Below are positions 25,100-32,950 of a DNA stretch of 64,000 bases, piece after piece. The DNA comes from Cupriavidus necator (GTDB taxonomy: Bacteria > Pseudomonadota > Gammaproteobacteria > Burkholderiales > Burkholderiaceae): positions 1,488,001 to 1,552,000 of the forward strand of contig CP074390.1 in assembly GCA_022041995.1 (NCBI GenBank). The letters run 5' to 3'. The notes under the pieces are model-generated. The model saw only the letters and a list, made by a program, of their open reading frames with translations. It searched no databases and was not told the DNA's origin. The first letter of the stretch is position 1; each line of letters starts with the position of its first letter. A program made the translations under genes and the position numbers.

Positions 25100-26119
25100 A
25101 TGCCTGAAACCTTGCTTCTGACCGGTGCCACCGGCTATATCGCCTCGCATACCTGGATTGCGCTGCTCAATGCCGGCTACCACGTGATCGGCCTGGATAA
25201 TCTGTGCAACAGTAGCCCGGTGGTGCTGGAGCGGCTCGCCACCATTACCGGCAAGACCCCGCATTTTGTGCAGGGCGACGTGCGCGACCGTGCGTTGCTG
25301 GACCGGCTCTTTGCTGAACACCGCATCAGCGGGGTGATTCATTTTGCCGCCCTCAAGGCCGTGGGCGAATCCGTGAGCCAGCCGCTCGAGTATTACAGCA
25401 ACAACCTGGGTGGGCTGCTGACGGTATGCGCGGCAATGGGCGCGGCCGGGGTGAAACAACTGGTGTTCAGTTCTTCGGCCACGGTTTATGGCAATCCGCA
25501 TGCGGTGCCGATCCTGGAGGATTTCCCGCTGTCGGCCACCAATCCGTATGGCCAGACCAAGCTGATGGGCGAGCAAATCCTGCGCGACCTGGAAAAATCC
25601 GATCCGGACTGGCGCATTGCCTACCTGCGTTATTTCAATCCGGTCGGCGCGCATGAAAGCGGGCTGATCGGCGAAGATCCGCGCGGTATTCCGAACAACC
25701 TGATGCCATATGTGGCGCAGGTGGCCGGCGGGCGCCGTGAAAAGCTGATGGTATTCGGCGGCGACTACCCGACACCGGACGGCACCGGCGTGCGCGACTA
25801 TATCCACGTCTGCGACCTGGCGGACGGCCACCTGGCGGCGCTGGGTTACCTGCGCGAGCAGGGCAAGAGCATGACGGTGAACCTGGGCACGGGCCGCGGC
25901 TACAGCGTGCTGGAAGTGGTGCAGGCCTACCAGCGTGCCAGCGGCAAGCCGGTGCCGCATGACATCGTGGCGCGGCGCCCGGGCGACATCGCTTCGTGCT
26001 ACGCCGATCCCGCGCTGGCCAACCAGCTGCTGGGCTGGCGCGCGCGCCATGACATCGACCGCATGTGCCAGGACTCATGGCGCTGGCAGTCGATGAATCC
26101 GCAGGGGTTTGACGCCTGA
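25100..26119 (+). CDS. galE: UDP-glucose 4-epimerase
   Basis: 339-residue extended short-chain dehydrogenase. It interconverts UDP-glucose and UDP-galactose for surface polysaccharide synthesis. Seen: the NAD-binding turn TGATGYIASHT, the catalytic SSSATVYG with YxxxK (NPYGQTKLMGEQ), and GTGVRDYIHVCDLADGH, all typical of GalE; length matches the family. The third glycine of GxxGxxG is Ala (GATGYIA). The ATG has no clear ribosome binding site. It lies between the recombinase-like gene and the H-NS gene and ends at a shared bidirectional terminator. Confidence 0.94.
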   Translation: MPETLLLTGATGYIASHTWIALLNAGYHVIGLDNLCNSSPVVLERLATITGKTPHFVQGDVRDRALLDRLFAEHRISGVIHFAALKAVGESVSQPLEYYSNNLGGLLTVCAAMGAAGVKQLVFSSSATVYGNPHAVPILEDFPLSATNPYGQTKLMGEQILRDLEKSDPDWRIAYLRYFNPVGAHESGLIGEDPRGIPNNLMPYVAQVAGGRREKLMVFGGDYPTPDGTGVRDYIHVCDLADGHLAALGYLREQGKSMTVNLGTGRGYSVLEVVQAYQRASGKPVPHDIVARRPGDIASCYADPALANQLLGWRARHDIDRMCQDSWRWQSMNPQGFDA

Positions 26120-26175
26120 CGGCCCGGACGGGCGGTGCCGCGGCGTCGTGCGGGCGCCGCGCAAGGCCGGAAAAC

Positions 26176-26208
26176 AAAAACGCCACGGATGAATTCCGTG
26201 GCGTTTTG
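26176..26208. terminator. Bidirectional terminator between galE and the H-NS gene
   Basis: AACGCCACGGA-TGAAT-TCCGTGGCGTT forms an eleven-pair stem with a five-base loop. It is followed by TTTT on the plus strand and by a T-run on the minus strand (A-run 26171-26180), so it can end both convergent transcripts. Confidence 0.88.
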
Positions 26209-26229
26209 CCGTCTGCCGGATCCCGTGTT

Positions 26230-26538
26230 TCAGCGGATCAGGAAGTCTTCAACCGCCTTGCCCTGGGCCAGGGCCTGGGTCAGCCAGCCCGGGCGCTTGC
26301 CGCGGCCGGTCCAGGTATTGCCGGCGCTGTCGCGATAGCGCACCGGCACCTTGCGGTTGACCGCCTTCTTGCCAGCCGGCGCCTTTGCGCCAAAACCCAG
26401 GTCTTCCGCGGTCAGGCCATATTGCTCGATTTTCTCGCGAATATCCGCGATCACCGTGGCCTGTTCGCGTGCCTTGATTTCCTCGGCCTGCTTCTGCAGT
26501 TCACTGATTTTCTGAACGATTTCCTGATAAGTCGCCAT
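26230..26538 (-). CDS. H-NS-family nucleoid-associated protein
   Basis: 102-residue H-NS/HvrA-type protein. The N-terminal coiled-coil for oligomerisation covers residues 3-45 (EIVQKISELQKQAEEIKARE), and the C-terminal DNA-binding domain has VPVRYRDSAGNTWTGRGKRP, containing the TWTGRG minor-groove hook. Such proteins silence AT-rich and foreign DNA. The domain order and length match the short H-NS paralogues of Burkholderiaceae. GAGGAC precedes the ATG closely. It stands alone, facing galE. Confidence 0.93.
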   Translation of the reverse strand: MATYQEIVQKISELQKQAEEIKAREQATVIADIREKIEQYGLTAEDLGFGAKAPAGKKAVNRKVPVRYRDSAGNTWTGRGKRPGWLTQALAQGKAVEDFLIR

Positions 26539-27068
26539 TGGGTCCTCGGTTTCCGGTGGAGTGGAATGCGGTGGGTGTGTGCGGGGGTGAAAATGCTGAA
26601 AACAATTATAACGGGGTAACCGCCCGCTGCAAATCCTGCCGTACTAATCGGATGCTGTTTTTGCGAAAATTCTTGGTGCCGATAATTGTGTGAACTTTCG
26701 GTGTCGTGGTCTGTCCCGGCATTTCCCTCGTCGTCGTCGGCGTTACCCGGCCGCAGTACCGGCTGCAGGCTCGCAAATGGTGCGACCGTGCGCAAACCGG
26801 CCCGGCCGCAGGCAGCCTCCGCCAAAATCAAATCGCCATAATCGGCCGCGGAAAATTCGCAAAGGCGTCTGCGGCGTTAGCGCGGCAAGCCACGTGGCGT
26901 ATATACGACACGCCGGTTATCGCCGATTAATTGCGCCCGCCACCGGCGCGGCGGCTCAAGTACGAGGAGGCGGCGCCGTTATCCGGGCAGGGCGGATCAT
27001 CTGGGCGTCGATCCTGCCGGAACGGGGCCAGGGGTGTGTCCCGCGGGTTGACACAGTCTTCTTTCATC
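26539..27068. other. 530-bp intergenic region upstream of the first chemoreceptor gene
   Basis: The part nearest the H-NS gene is AT-rich and should hold its promoter, as H-NS genes are often self-regulated. A perfect sigma-28 minus-10 (GCCGATAA, 26678-26685) and a similar GCCGATTA (26922-26929) occur, but neither has a TAAA minus-35 at the right distance. No gene is supported. Confidence 0.4.
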
Positions 27069-28817
27069 ATGTCCTTCCACAACCATATCCAGATCAAGAC
27101 CCTGCTGCGGGGCGCCATGGGAATGCTGTCGCTGCTGCTGTTACTGGTTGGCGGTGCCGGCCTGCACGGTATTTCACAAAGCAATGATGCCCTCAGGGAG
27201 ACTTATGCCAACCAGCTCGGCTCCACCATCGCGCTCAGCGAGGCGATGCAGGCCACCACGCGCATGCGCCTGGCACTGGACCGCAACGTGATGCAGGGCG
27301 AGCAGGACGATCCCAAGATCCACGTGGACCGCTCCAGGGTGTTCGTGGAGGCTTCGGAGGCTGCCTGGAAGCGCTATATGAACCTGCCGCAGAATCCTGA
27401 GGAAAAAGAGCTCGCCGCGGAACTGGGCACGCAGCGCCAGGCGTTCATGGAGCAGGGCGTACTGGCGCTGCAGGCGGCTTCACTGGCGGGCAACCAGGAA
27501 GAGGCCCTGCGGCTGGCGAAGAAGGTGCTGCCTGACCTGCAGCGCAGCATGTCGAGCGTGCACGAGAAGCTGCAGAAGTTCCAGATGACTGCCGGGCAGG
27601 CCAACTTCGATGCTGCGCAGGCCAGCTTTGCGCGTATCCGCATGCTGTCGATCGGGCTGATCGTGCTGGGCCTGGCGGTCGCCGTGCTGTGCACGGTCAC
27701 GCTGAACCGCGCCATCGTCACACCGGTGCAAGAGGCGCTGTCTGTGTTCGAGCGCATCGCCCGCGGCGACCTGACCTCGCGCATTGCCAGCGTCTCGAAG
27801 AACGAGATCGGCCGCATGATGCAGGCGCTGGCCGCGATGCAGGCCAGCCTGTCGGGCATCGTTGCCGAAGTGCGCACCGGCGCCGATTCGATGGCGTCGG
27901 CCACGCAGCAGATTTCCACCGGCAACCTGGACCTGTCGCAGCGCACCGAGGAACAGGCCTCGTCGCTGGAGCAGACCGCCGCCAGCATGGAAGAGCTGAC
28001 CACGGTGGTGCGACAGAATGCCGACAATGCGCGCCAGGCTGGCGTGCTGGCCAACGAGGCCTCGCAGATCGCGCTCAAGGGCGGCGATGTGGTGGGTCGC
28101 GTGGTCGACACCATGAACGAGATCAACGGCGCCTCGCGCAAGGTGGTCGAGATCATCAGCGTGATCGAGGGCATTGCCTTCCAGACCAATATCCTGGCGC
28201 TCAATGCGGCGGTGGAAGCCGCGCGTGCCGGCGAGCAGGGCCGCGGCTTTGCCGTGGTGGCGGGCGAGGTGCGCAGCCTGGCGCAGCGCTCGGCCTCGGC
28301 CGCCAAGGAGATCGAGGCGCTGATCGGCGAGTCGGGCCAGCGCGTGGAGAGCGGCACCCGGCTGGTGGCCGAAGCCGGCCAGACCATGGGCGAGATCGTC
28401 CAGGCCGTGCGCCGCGTGACGGACATCATGAACGAGATCGGTGCCGCGTCGCAGGAGCAGACCAGCGGCATCGAGCAGGTCAACCAGGCGGTGACCCAGA
28501 TGGACGAGGTGACGCAGCAGAATGCGGCGCTGGTGGAAGAGGCCGCCGCCGCAGCCGGGGCGCTGGAAGGACAGGCGCAGAAGCTCAAGAACGTGGTTTC
28601 GGTGTTCAACCTTGGCGCGGGTACGAGGGTGGGGGCAAGCGCGGCCGCGACGGCTGTCGCTGGCCGTACCGCATGCACCATGCCGGTGCGGCCGGCGACA
28701 GCCGCGGCGCCACGTGCCGTTGGTGCCCGCCCGGCCGCGGCGCTGCCGGCAGGCCGTCCGGCGGCGAGGCCCGCGCTGGCCATTGCCGGGGCCGATGATG
28801 ACTGGAGCGCGTTCTAA
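27069..28817 (+). CDS. Methyl-accepting chemotaxis protein
   Basis: 582-residue chemoreceptor. Membrane segment 1 is about residues 13-35, a periplasmic four-helix bundle follows, segment 2 is about 192-212, then HAMP (215-267) and the signalling domain, whose tip is IEGIAFQTNILALNAAVEAA. Linkers near TASMEELTTVV carry likely methylation glutamates. The C-terminus is DDDWSAF, a W-x-x-F pentapeptide like those that tether CheR/CheB. The start at MSFHNH is set by membrane-segment position; the longer frame upstream is rejected. Its ligand is unknown. It opens the motility region. Confidence 0.92.
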   Translation: MSFHNHIQIKTLLRGAMGMLSLLLLLVGGAGLHGISQSNDALRETYANQLGSTIALSEAMQATTRMRLALDRNVMQGEQDDPKIHVDRSRVFVEASEAAWKRYMNLPQNPEEKELAAELGTQRQAFMEQGVLALQAASLAGNQEEALRLAKKVLPDLQRSMSSVHEKLQKFQMTAGQANFDAAQASFARIRMLSIGLIVLGLAVAVLCTVTLNRAIVTPVQEALSVFERIARGDLTSRIASVSKNEIGRMMQALAAMQASLSGIVAEVRTGADSMASATQQISTGNLDLSQRTEEQASSLEQTAASMEELTTVVRQNADNARQAGVLANEASQIALKGGDVVGRVVDTMNEINGASRKVVEIISVIEGIAFQTNILALNAAVEAARAGEQGRGFAVVAGEVRSLAQRSASAAKEIEALIGESGQRVESGTRLVAEAGQTMGEIVQAVRRVTDIMNEIGAASQEQTSGIEQVNQAVTQMDEVTQQNAALVEEAAAAAGALEGQAQKLKNVVSVFNLGAGTRVGASAAATAVAGRTACTMPVRPATAAAPRAVGARPAAALPAGRPAARPALAIAGADDDWSAF

Positions 28818-28930
28818 ACCATTGTCCCCACCATTGCCTTGTTCACACGGCGACTGCAAGATGCCATGATGCGGGGTTTGCCCCGCGTCCTGACCTTCTT
28901 CGCGCATTCTCTTCATCATCGCGCAGCCTA

Positions 28931-30898
28931 ATGATTGCCCTGAGTTCCGTCCTGTTGCTGCTGGCTGCCCTGCTGGGCGTGGCCGCCGCCCTCGGTATTC
29001 GTGCCGGGCGTGCGGACCAGTCAGCCGGTGGCCGCTCGCTGCGCACGCTGACCTTGTCGGCGGCACTGTTGTCGCAATTGAGCGTAAGCCTGCCAGTGCT
29101 GGTGGTGATGCTGTCGGGCAGCGTGCCGGCGGCCAACGACACGGCGCAGATGGCGGCCAGCTTCGCCGCCGCCGCAGCAGCCACCGCGGCCGCCAAACTG
29201 CTGGTGCAGTGGCTGCGCCAGGGTACGCGGCTGTGGCGTGGTGCGGCGATCATGGCGGTCGTCGCTGGCGCCGGGCTGGTGGCCGCGGCCGGCACGCACC
29301 TGGGCCGCGCCTGTGGCGCGGGCTCGGTCTCGGCGCGCGCCTGCATCGATGCCGCCGGCCTGCCGCACCCCGCCTGGCTGGCGGGCGGGCTGACCGCGTT
29401 GTGCGCGCTGATGTTCGCCGTCCACCGCGCGCAGTCGCGTGGCTTGCTGCCGGCGCACAACGAAACCGGCCTGGCCGATGAGCTGGCGGACGAGGCGCAC
29501 GGACTGCCGCGCGGGCACGAGCCCCGGCTGGCGCGGCGCGGCGCGCGCATTCCCGGCCGCCCCGGCCGTCTTACCGTGCGTGCCGCCGCGCGCGGGCAGG
29601 GGACGGTGGGCGAATACAGCGTGGCAACGACGATGCCTGACCGCGTCGCCTTCGGCCGCTGGCTGGACCAGGCGATTGCGCAGGCGCGGCTGGCCGAGAC
29701 CGGCTGCGCCGTGTTGCTGATCCATATTGCCGACTACCGCGAAGTCGACGAGGTCTTCGAGATCCGCGCCGACGATATCCTGGCCCAGGACGCCGGCGCG
29801 CTGGCGCAGGCCGTGCTGGAGCCGCATGACTTCCTGGCCCGGCTGGCGCGTGACGAGTTTGCCGTGGGGGTGCCGGAGCTGGTGCACCACGGCCGCGCGC
29901 AGGAGTTGGGCTCGCGCATGCTGAGTTGGCTGGCCGAGTTCATTGCCGCGCGCGGCCTGCAGATGCAGATCGGCGTGAACATCGGCATTGCCGTCTATCC
30001 GCGCGATGCGCAGACCTCCGAGACGCTGATGCAGGCCGCGCGCGTCAGCCTGGCCGAGGCCCGCCAGAGCGGCTCGAACCAGGTGCGTCAGTTCAACAGC
30101 GCCGCCGGCGAACGCGCACACCGCACCCGCGTGATCCGGCGCGACCTGTGGCCGGCGATCCAGGACGATGCGCTGTCGCTGCAGTTCCAGCCCAAGTACG
30201 ACGCACGCCGGCGCACGCTGGTGGGCGCGGAGGCACTGTGCCGCTGGCGCCATCCCGCGCTGGGCCAGGTGAGTCCCGCCGAGTTCATCACCGTGGCGGA
30301 GCAGTCAGGCCAGATCGACAAGCTCGACGACTGGGTGCTGACCAGCGTGTGCCGGCAGGTGCGCCAGTGGCAGGACGCCGGCGTGCCCACCGTGCCGGTG
30401 GCGATCAATGTCTCGGGGCTGCGTTTTGCCAGCCGCAACTTCCCGCAGTACCTGCTCGAGCAGATCCACCAGCACGATATCCCGCCGTCGGCGATCACGC
30501 TGGAGATCACCGAGACCGCGGCGATGAAGGATATCGTCAAGTCGCTCGAGACGCTGGCCGAGCTGCAGTCGCTTGGCATCCAGGTGGCGCTGGACGATTT
30601 CGGCAGCGGGTATTCCAGCCTGGGCTATCTCAAGCGCCTGCGCGTGGGCACGCTCAAGATCGACCGCACGCTGATCGGCGGGCTCGATGCCGATGCGCAG
30701 GGCCGCGCCATCGTCGGCTCGATGGTGGCGCTGGCGCATGAGTTGCGTATGAAGGTGGTGGCCGAGGGTGTTGAGTCGGTATCGCAGCTGGAGATTCTTA
30801 ATGAGATGGGCTGTGACGAGGTGCAGGGCTACCTGTTGTCGCTGCCGCTGGATGCGGCGGGATTTGCCGAGGCCTTGGGGGAGCAGGCTGGTGCGTGA
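28931..30898 (+). CDS. Membrane EAL-domain c-di-GMP phosphodiesterase with degenerate GGDEF
   Basis: 655-residue protein. Several hydrophobic segments in residues 1-180 form a membrane sensor; a GGDEF-like domain spans about 220-385 and an EAL domain about 395-645. The GGDEF motif is LARDEF (305-310), lacking both glycines, so it should not make c-di-GMP. The EAL domain is intact: EALCRW (Glu 434), NVSG, LEITETA, LDDFGSGYSS, KIDRTLI and AEGVES. It should degrade c-di-GMP. Its position between a chemoreceptor and the motility genes suggests control of the motile-sessile switch. Confidence 0.9.
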   Translation: MIALSSVLLLLAALLGVAAALGIRAGRADQSAGGRSLRTLTLSAALLSQLSVSLPVLVVMLSGSVPAANDTAQMAASFAAAAAATAAAKLLVQWLRQGTRLWRGAAIMAVVAGAGLVAAAGTHLGRACGAGSVSARACIDAAGLPHPAWLAGGLTALCALMFAVHRAQSRGLLPAHNETGLADELADEAHGLPRGHEPRLARRGARIPGRPGRLTVRAAARGQGTVGEYSVATTMPDRVAFGRWLDQAIAQARLAETGCAVLLIHIADYREVDEVFEIRADDILAQDAGALAQAVLEPHDFLARLARDEFAVGVPELVHHGRAQELGSRMLSWLAEFIAARGLQMQIGVNIGIAVYPRDAQTSETLMQAARVSLAEARQSGSNQVRQFNSAAGERAHRTRVIRRDLWPAIQDDALSLQFQPKYDARRRTLVGAEALCRWRHPALGQVSPAEFITVAEQSGQIDKLDDWVLTSVCRQVRQWQDAGVPTVPVAINVSGLRFASRNFPQYLLEQIHQHDIPPSAITLEITETAAMKDIVKSLETLAELQSLGIQVALDDFGSGYSSLGYLKRLRVGTLKIDRTLIGGLDADAQGRAIVGSMVALAHELRMKVVAEGVESVSQLEILNEMGCDEVQGYLLSLPLDAAGFAEALGEQAGA

Positions 30899-30928
30899 CG
30901 GCTAAAGGTTGGTTCTTTGCTTCGGCAA

Positions 30929-31043
30929 TGTGGTTGGGTGTTGTGCTTGGCTAGCGTGGGCTGTTTCGCCGGCGTAGCCGGCGAGTCACTTTTTGTCCGA
31001 GCGACAAAAAGTAACCAAAAAACGCGTCGCCTGAGCGGCTGGC
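30929..31043 (+). repeat. Left arm of a 115-bp inverted repeat
   Basis: This arm matches the complement of 31537-31651 over 115 bases without gaps and with five mismatches. It contains two hairpins: CGCCGGC-GTA-GCCGGCG (30967-30983) and ACTTTTTGTC-CGAGC-GACAAAAAGT (30988-31012), the latter ten perfect pairs, then AACCAAAAAACG. GGTTCTTTGCT at 30910-30920 also recurs inverted beyond the right arm, so similarity goes past the core. It begins about 30 bases after the EAL gene. Confidence 0.9.
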
Positions 31044-31536
31044 AATCCATTCCTCGGCGTTGGCCCGTTCCCACGGCGGTGCTTGCCGTTCGATGTGGTT
31101 GCCCGTTCGAGCCTGCTACGCCATGTGAGTCAGGGGCAGTGCCTTCGTTAACCCACTATTGAACGATCCCCATGCAGGGCGTAGGCCGCCTGCTACCGAC
31201 CGTATCGCGGGGACGCCTACGGCTGCTGCGCCGGCCCTAAGCAGAGCGACCGACCAGGTCCTGACAGCGTTGGGTTCGGCGTCATCCGCGACCACGCGGT
31301 GCGAGCGCAGCGATGCACTCCGTGCCCGTGCCTCCGACCTGAGATACTGAGTGCGCGCAGCGCAGCCGAAGGCGTCCCACCGATGGCGGTCTTAGCAGGC
31401 TGCCAACAACCTAAAGTCGGGTTCGTCCAATAGTCCGTCGACGCAGGCACCAGACAGGGAGCGTAGCTGGCTCGAACCACCAATCACATCAGCGGAAATC
31501 ACCACCGCCCGAACCACCAACGCCGATGACTTTATA
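31044..31536. other. About 490 bp of non-coding DNA inside the inverted repeat
   Basis: No convincing gene: the short open frames have no binding sites and low-complexity products. The part next to each arm still shows inverted similarity (TCGGCGTTGG at 31054-31063 and its complement near 31517-31526). Several short GC-rich dyads occur. Together with the arms it resembles a structured, possibly mobile or RNA-producing repeat. Confidence 0.5.
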
Positions 31537-31651
31537 GCCAGCCGCTCAGGCGACTCGTTTTTTGGTTACTTTTTGGCGCTCGGACAAAAAGTGACTCGCC
31601 GGCTACGCCGGCGAAACAGCCCACGCTAGTCAAGCACGACAACCAACCACA
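31537..31651 (-). repeat. Right arm of the 115-bp inverted repeat
   Basis: Complement of 30929-31043 at 110 of 115 positions. The hairpin ACTTTTTGGC/GACAAAAAGT (31568-31592) has one mismatch here. Beyond the arm, AGCAAAGAACC (31684-31694) mirrors GGTTCTTTGCT on the left, but with a 25-base longer spacing. Confidence 0.9.
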
Positions 31652-31694
31652 GCGCCACAGCCAGAAACCCGCTCCCGCCAATCAGCAAAGAACC

Positions 31695-31722
31695 TAAAGT
31701 CTGCCCGCACCGCCGCCGATAA
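31695..31722 (+). promoter_or_regulatory. Sigma-28 (FliA) promoter candidate for the response regulator/cheW genes
   Basis: TAAAG at 31695-31699 and GCCGATAA at 31715-31722 match the flagellar sigma-28 consensus TAAA-N15-GCCGATAA with a 16-base spacer. It lies 116 bases before the response regulator start and directly after the inverted repeat. Confidence 0.65.
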
Positions 31723-31837
31723 CCGGTCTGGCAACCTGCCCGCGTTGGCGGAGCGGCCCTGCGCTGGCCCATCCGTCGCCGGCGCATCTTCCATCTGCCT
31801 GGCGGACCAACCACGTTCCTGTATTCCGGAGGCGCCC

Positions 31838-32230
31838 ATGTCATCGCCCAGCATCCTCGTCGTCGACGATTCCCCCTCGCTACGCCGCATGATCGGCGCC
31901 TGCCTGCGCGCGGGAGGGTTTGACGTGACCGAGGCCGCCGACGGCGACCAGGCGCATGCGCTGGCCGCAGGCGCCAGCTTCGGCATGCTGGTCACCGACC
32001 AGGTCATGCCCGGAATGGATGGCCTCACGCTGATCCGCAGCCTGCGCGCTACTGAGCGTTATGGGCGCATCCCCATCCTGATGCTGACCACCGAGCACGA
32101 CGGCAACATCCGCGAGCAGGCCCGCGCCGCCGGCGCCTCGGGTTTCCTGCCCAAGCCTTTCGATCCGGACAAGCTGATGGAGGCCGTGGCCGCGCTGCTG
32201 CCATCGGCGTCCCCTCCCTCGGAAGGGTAA
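31838..32230 (+). CDS. CheY-like single-domain response regulator
   Basis: 130-residue receiver domain. Acidic pocket DD at residues 10-11, phosphoacceptor Asp 54 (TDQVMPGMDG), the Thr of MLTTEHDG and Lys of LPKPFDPDK are all present. There is no output domain. It differs from the CheY at 46107 and resembles the stand-alone receivers (TapA/PixG-like) that accompany CheW and receptors. CCGGAGG lies before the ATG. It precedes cheW by 140 bp and likely shares the sigma-28 promoter at 31695. Confidence 0.9.
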   Translation: MSSPSILVVDDSPSLRRMIGACLRAGGFDVTEAADGDQAHALAAGASFGMLVTDQVMPGMDGLTLIRSLRATERYGRIPILMLTTEHDGNIREQARAAGASGFLPKPFDPDKLMEAVAALLPSASPPSEG

Positions 32231-32370
32231 GGAAAGCCCGGCGTCGCCCTTCAGTCTCCCCGAATTCAGCCGTAAACACTGGTGGGTGAAGTCATGCCCC
32301 GGTGACTGCAGCGGCCAAGGCAGCCGCAGTACCAGCAAACCAGCATGAGCCAATTTTGGGGGGCTAGACG

Positions 32371-32847
32371 ATGAAGCACATCGACAAGGCAGACGGCGCG
32401 GGCGAGGAGTTCCTGGCCTTTACGCTGGGCCGGGAAGAATACGGCGTCGACATCCTGAAGGTCCAGGAGATCCGCGGCTACGAGTCGGTCACCCAGATTG
32501 CCAATGCACCGGACTACATCAAGGGCGTGATCAACCTGCGCGGCATCATCGTGCCGATCATCGACCTGCGCATCAAGTTCCGCCAGCAGAACGTCAGCTA
32601 CGACCAGTACACGGTCGTCATCATTGTCGACCTCAACGACCGAACCACCGGCATCGTGGTGGATGGCGTGTCCGACGTGCTGACCCTCGCCGCAGAGCAG
32701 ATCAAGCCCACGCCGCATTTCTCCGGCGAACTGGCGACCGACTATATCCGCGGGCTGGGCTCGGTCGAGCAACGCATGCTGATCCTGGTCGATATCGAGA
32801 AGCTGCTCAACACCGAAGAACTCGCCGCGCTCGAAGCGGTGGCGTGA
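32371..32847 (+). CDS. cheW: Chemotaxis coupling protein CheW (first copy)
   Basis: 158-residue CheW that links receptors to CheA. Hallmarks: LAFTLGREEYGVDILKVQEI, IANAPDYIKGVINLRGIIVP, IVVDGVSDVL and LILVDIEKLL. It is a clear paralogue of the copy at 42825 (same layout; differing mainly in the ends). GGGGGG precedes the ATG. Located before the Aer-like receptor, it may serve the receptors encoded here. Confidence 0.93.
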   Translation: MKHIDKADGAGEEFLAFTLGREEYGVDILKVQEIRGYESVTQIANAPDYIKGVINLRGIIVPIIDLRIKFRQQNVSYDQYTVVIIVDLNDRTTGIVVDGVSDVLTLAAEQIKPTPHFSGELATDYIRGLGSVEQRMLILVDIEKLLNTEELAALEAVA

Positions 32848-32950
32848 TCCCGCGGTAGCGCCAACTTTGTCCGGAGAGCCCCCGCCTGCCGGACCGAACC
32901 CGCCCGAGGCGCAGCACATTGCCGCGCCCGGGCCTGCAGTACTGTCATAG

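Noticed and set aside
26678..26685. GCCGATAA as a sigma-28 promoter for the first chemoreceptor
   Set aside because: No TAAA-like minus-35 at 15-16 bases and about 390 bp from the gene.
31159..31483. Short open frames inside the inverted repeat
   Set aside because: No binding sites, odd composition, and they fall in a non-coding repeat.
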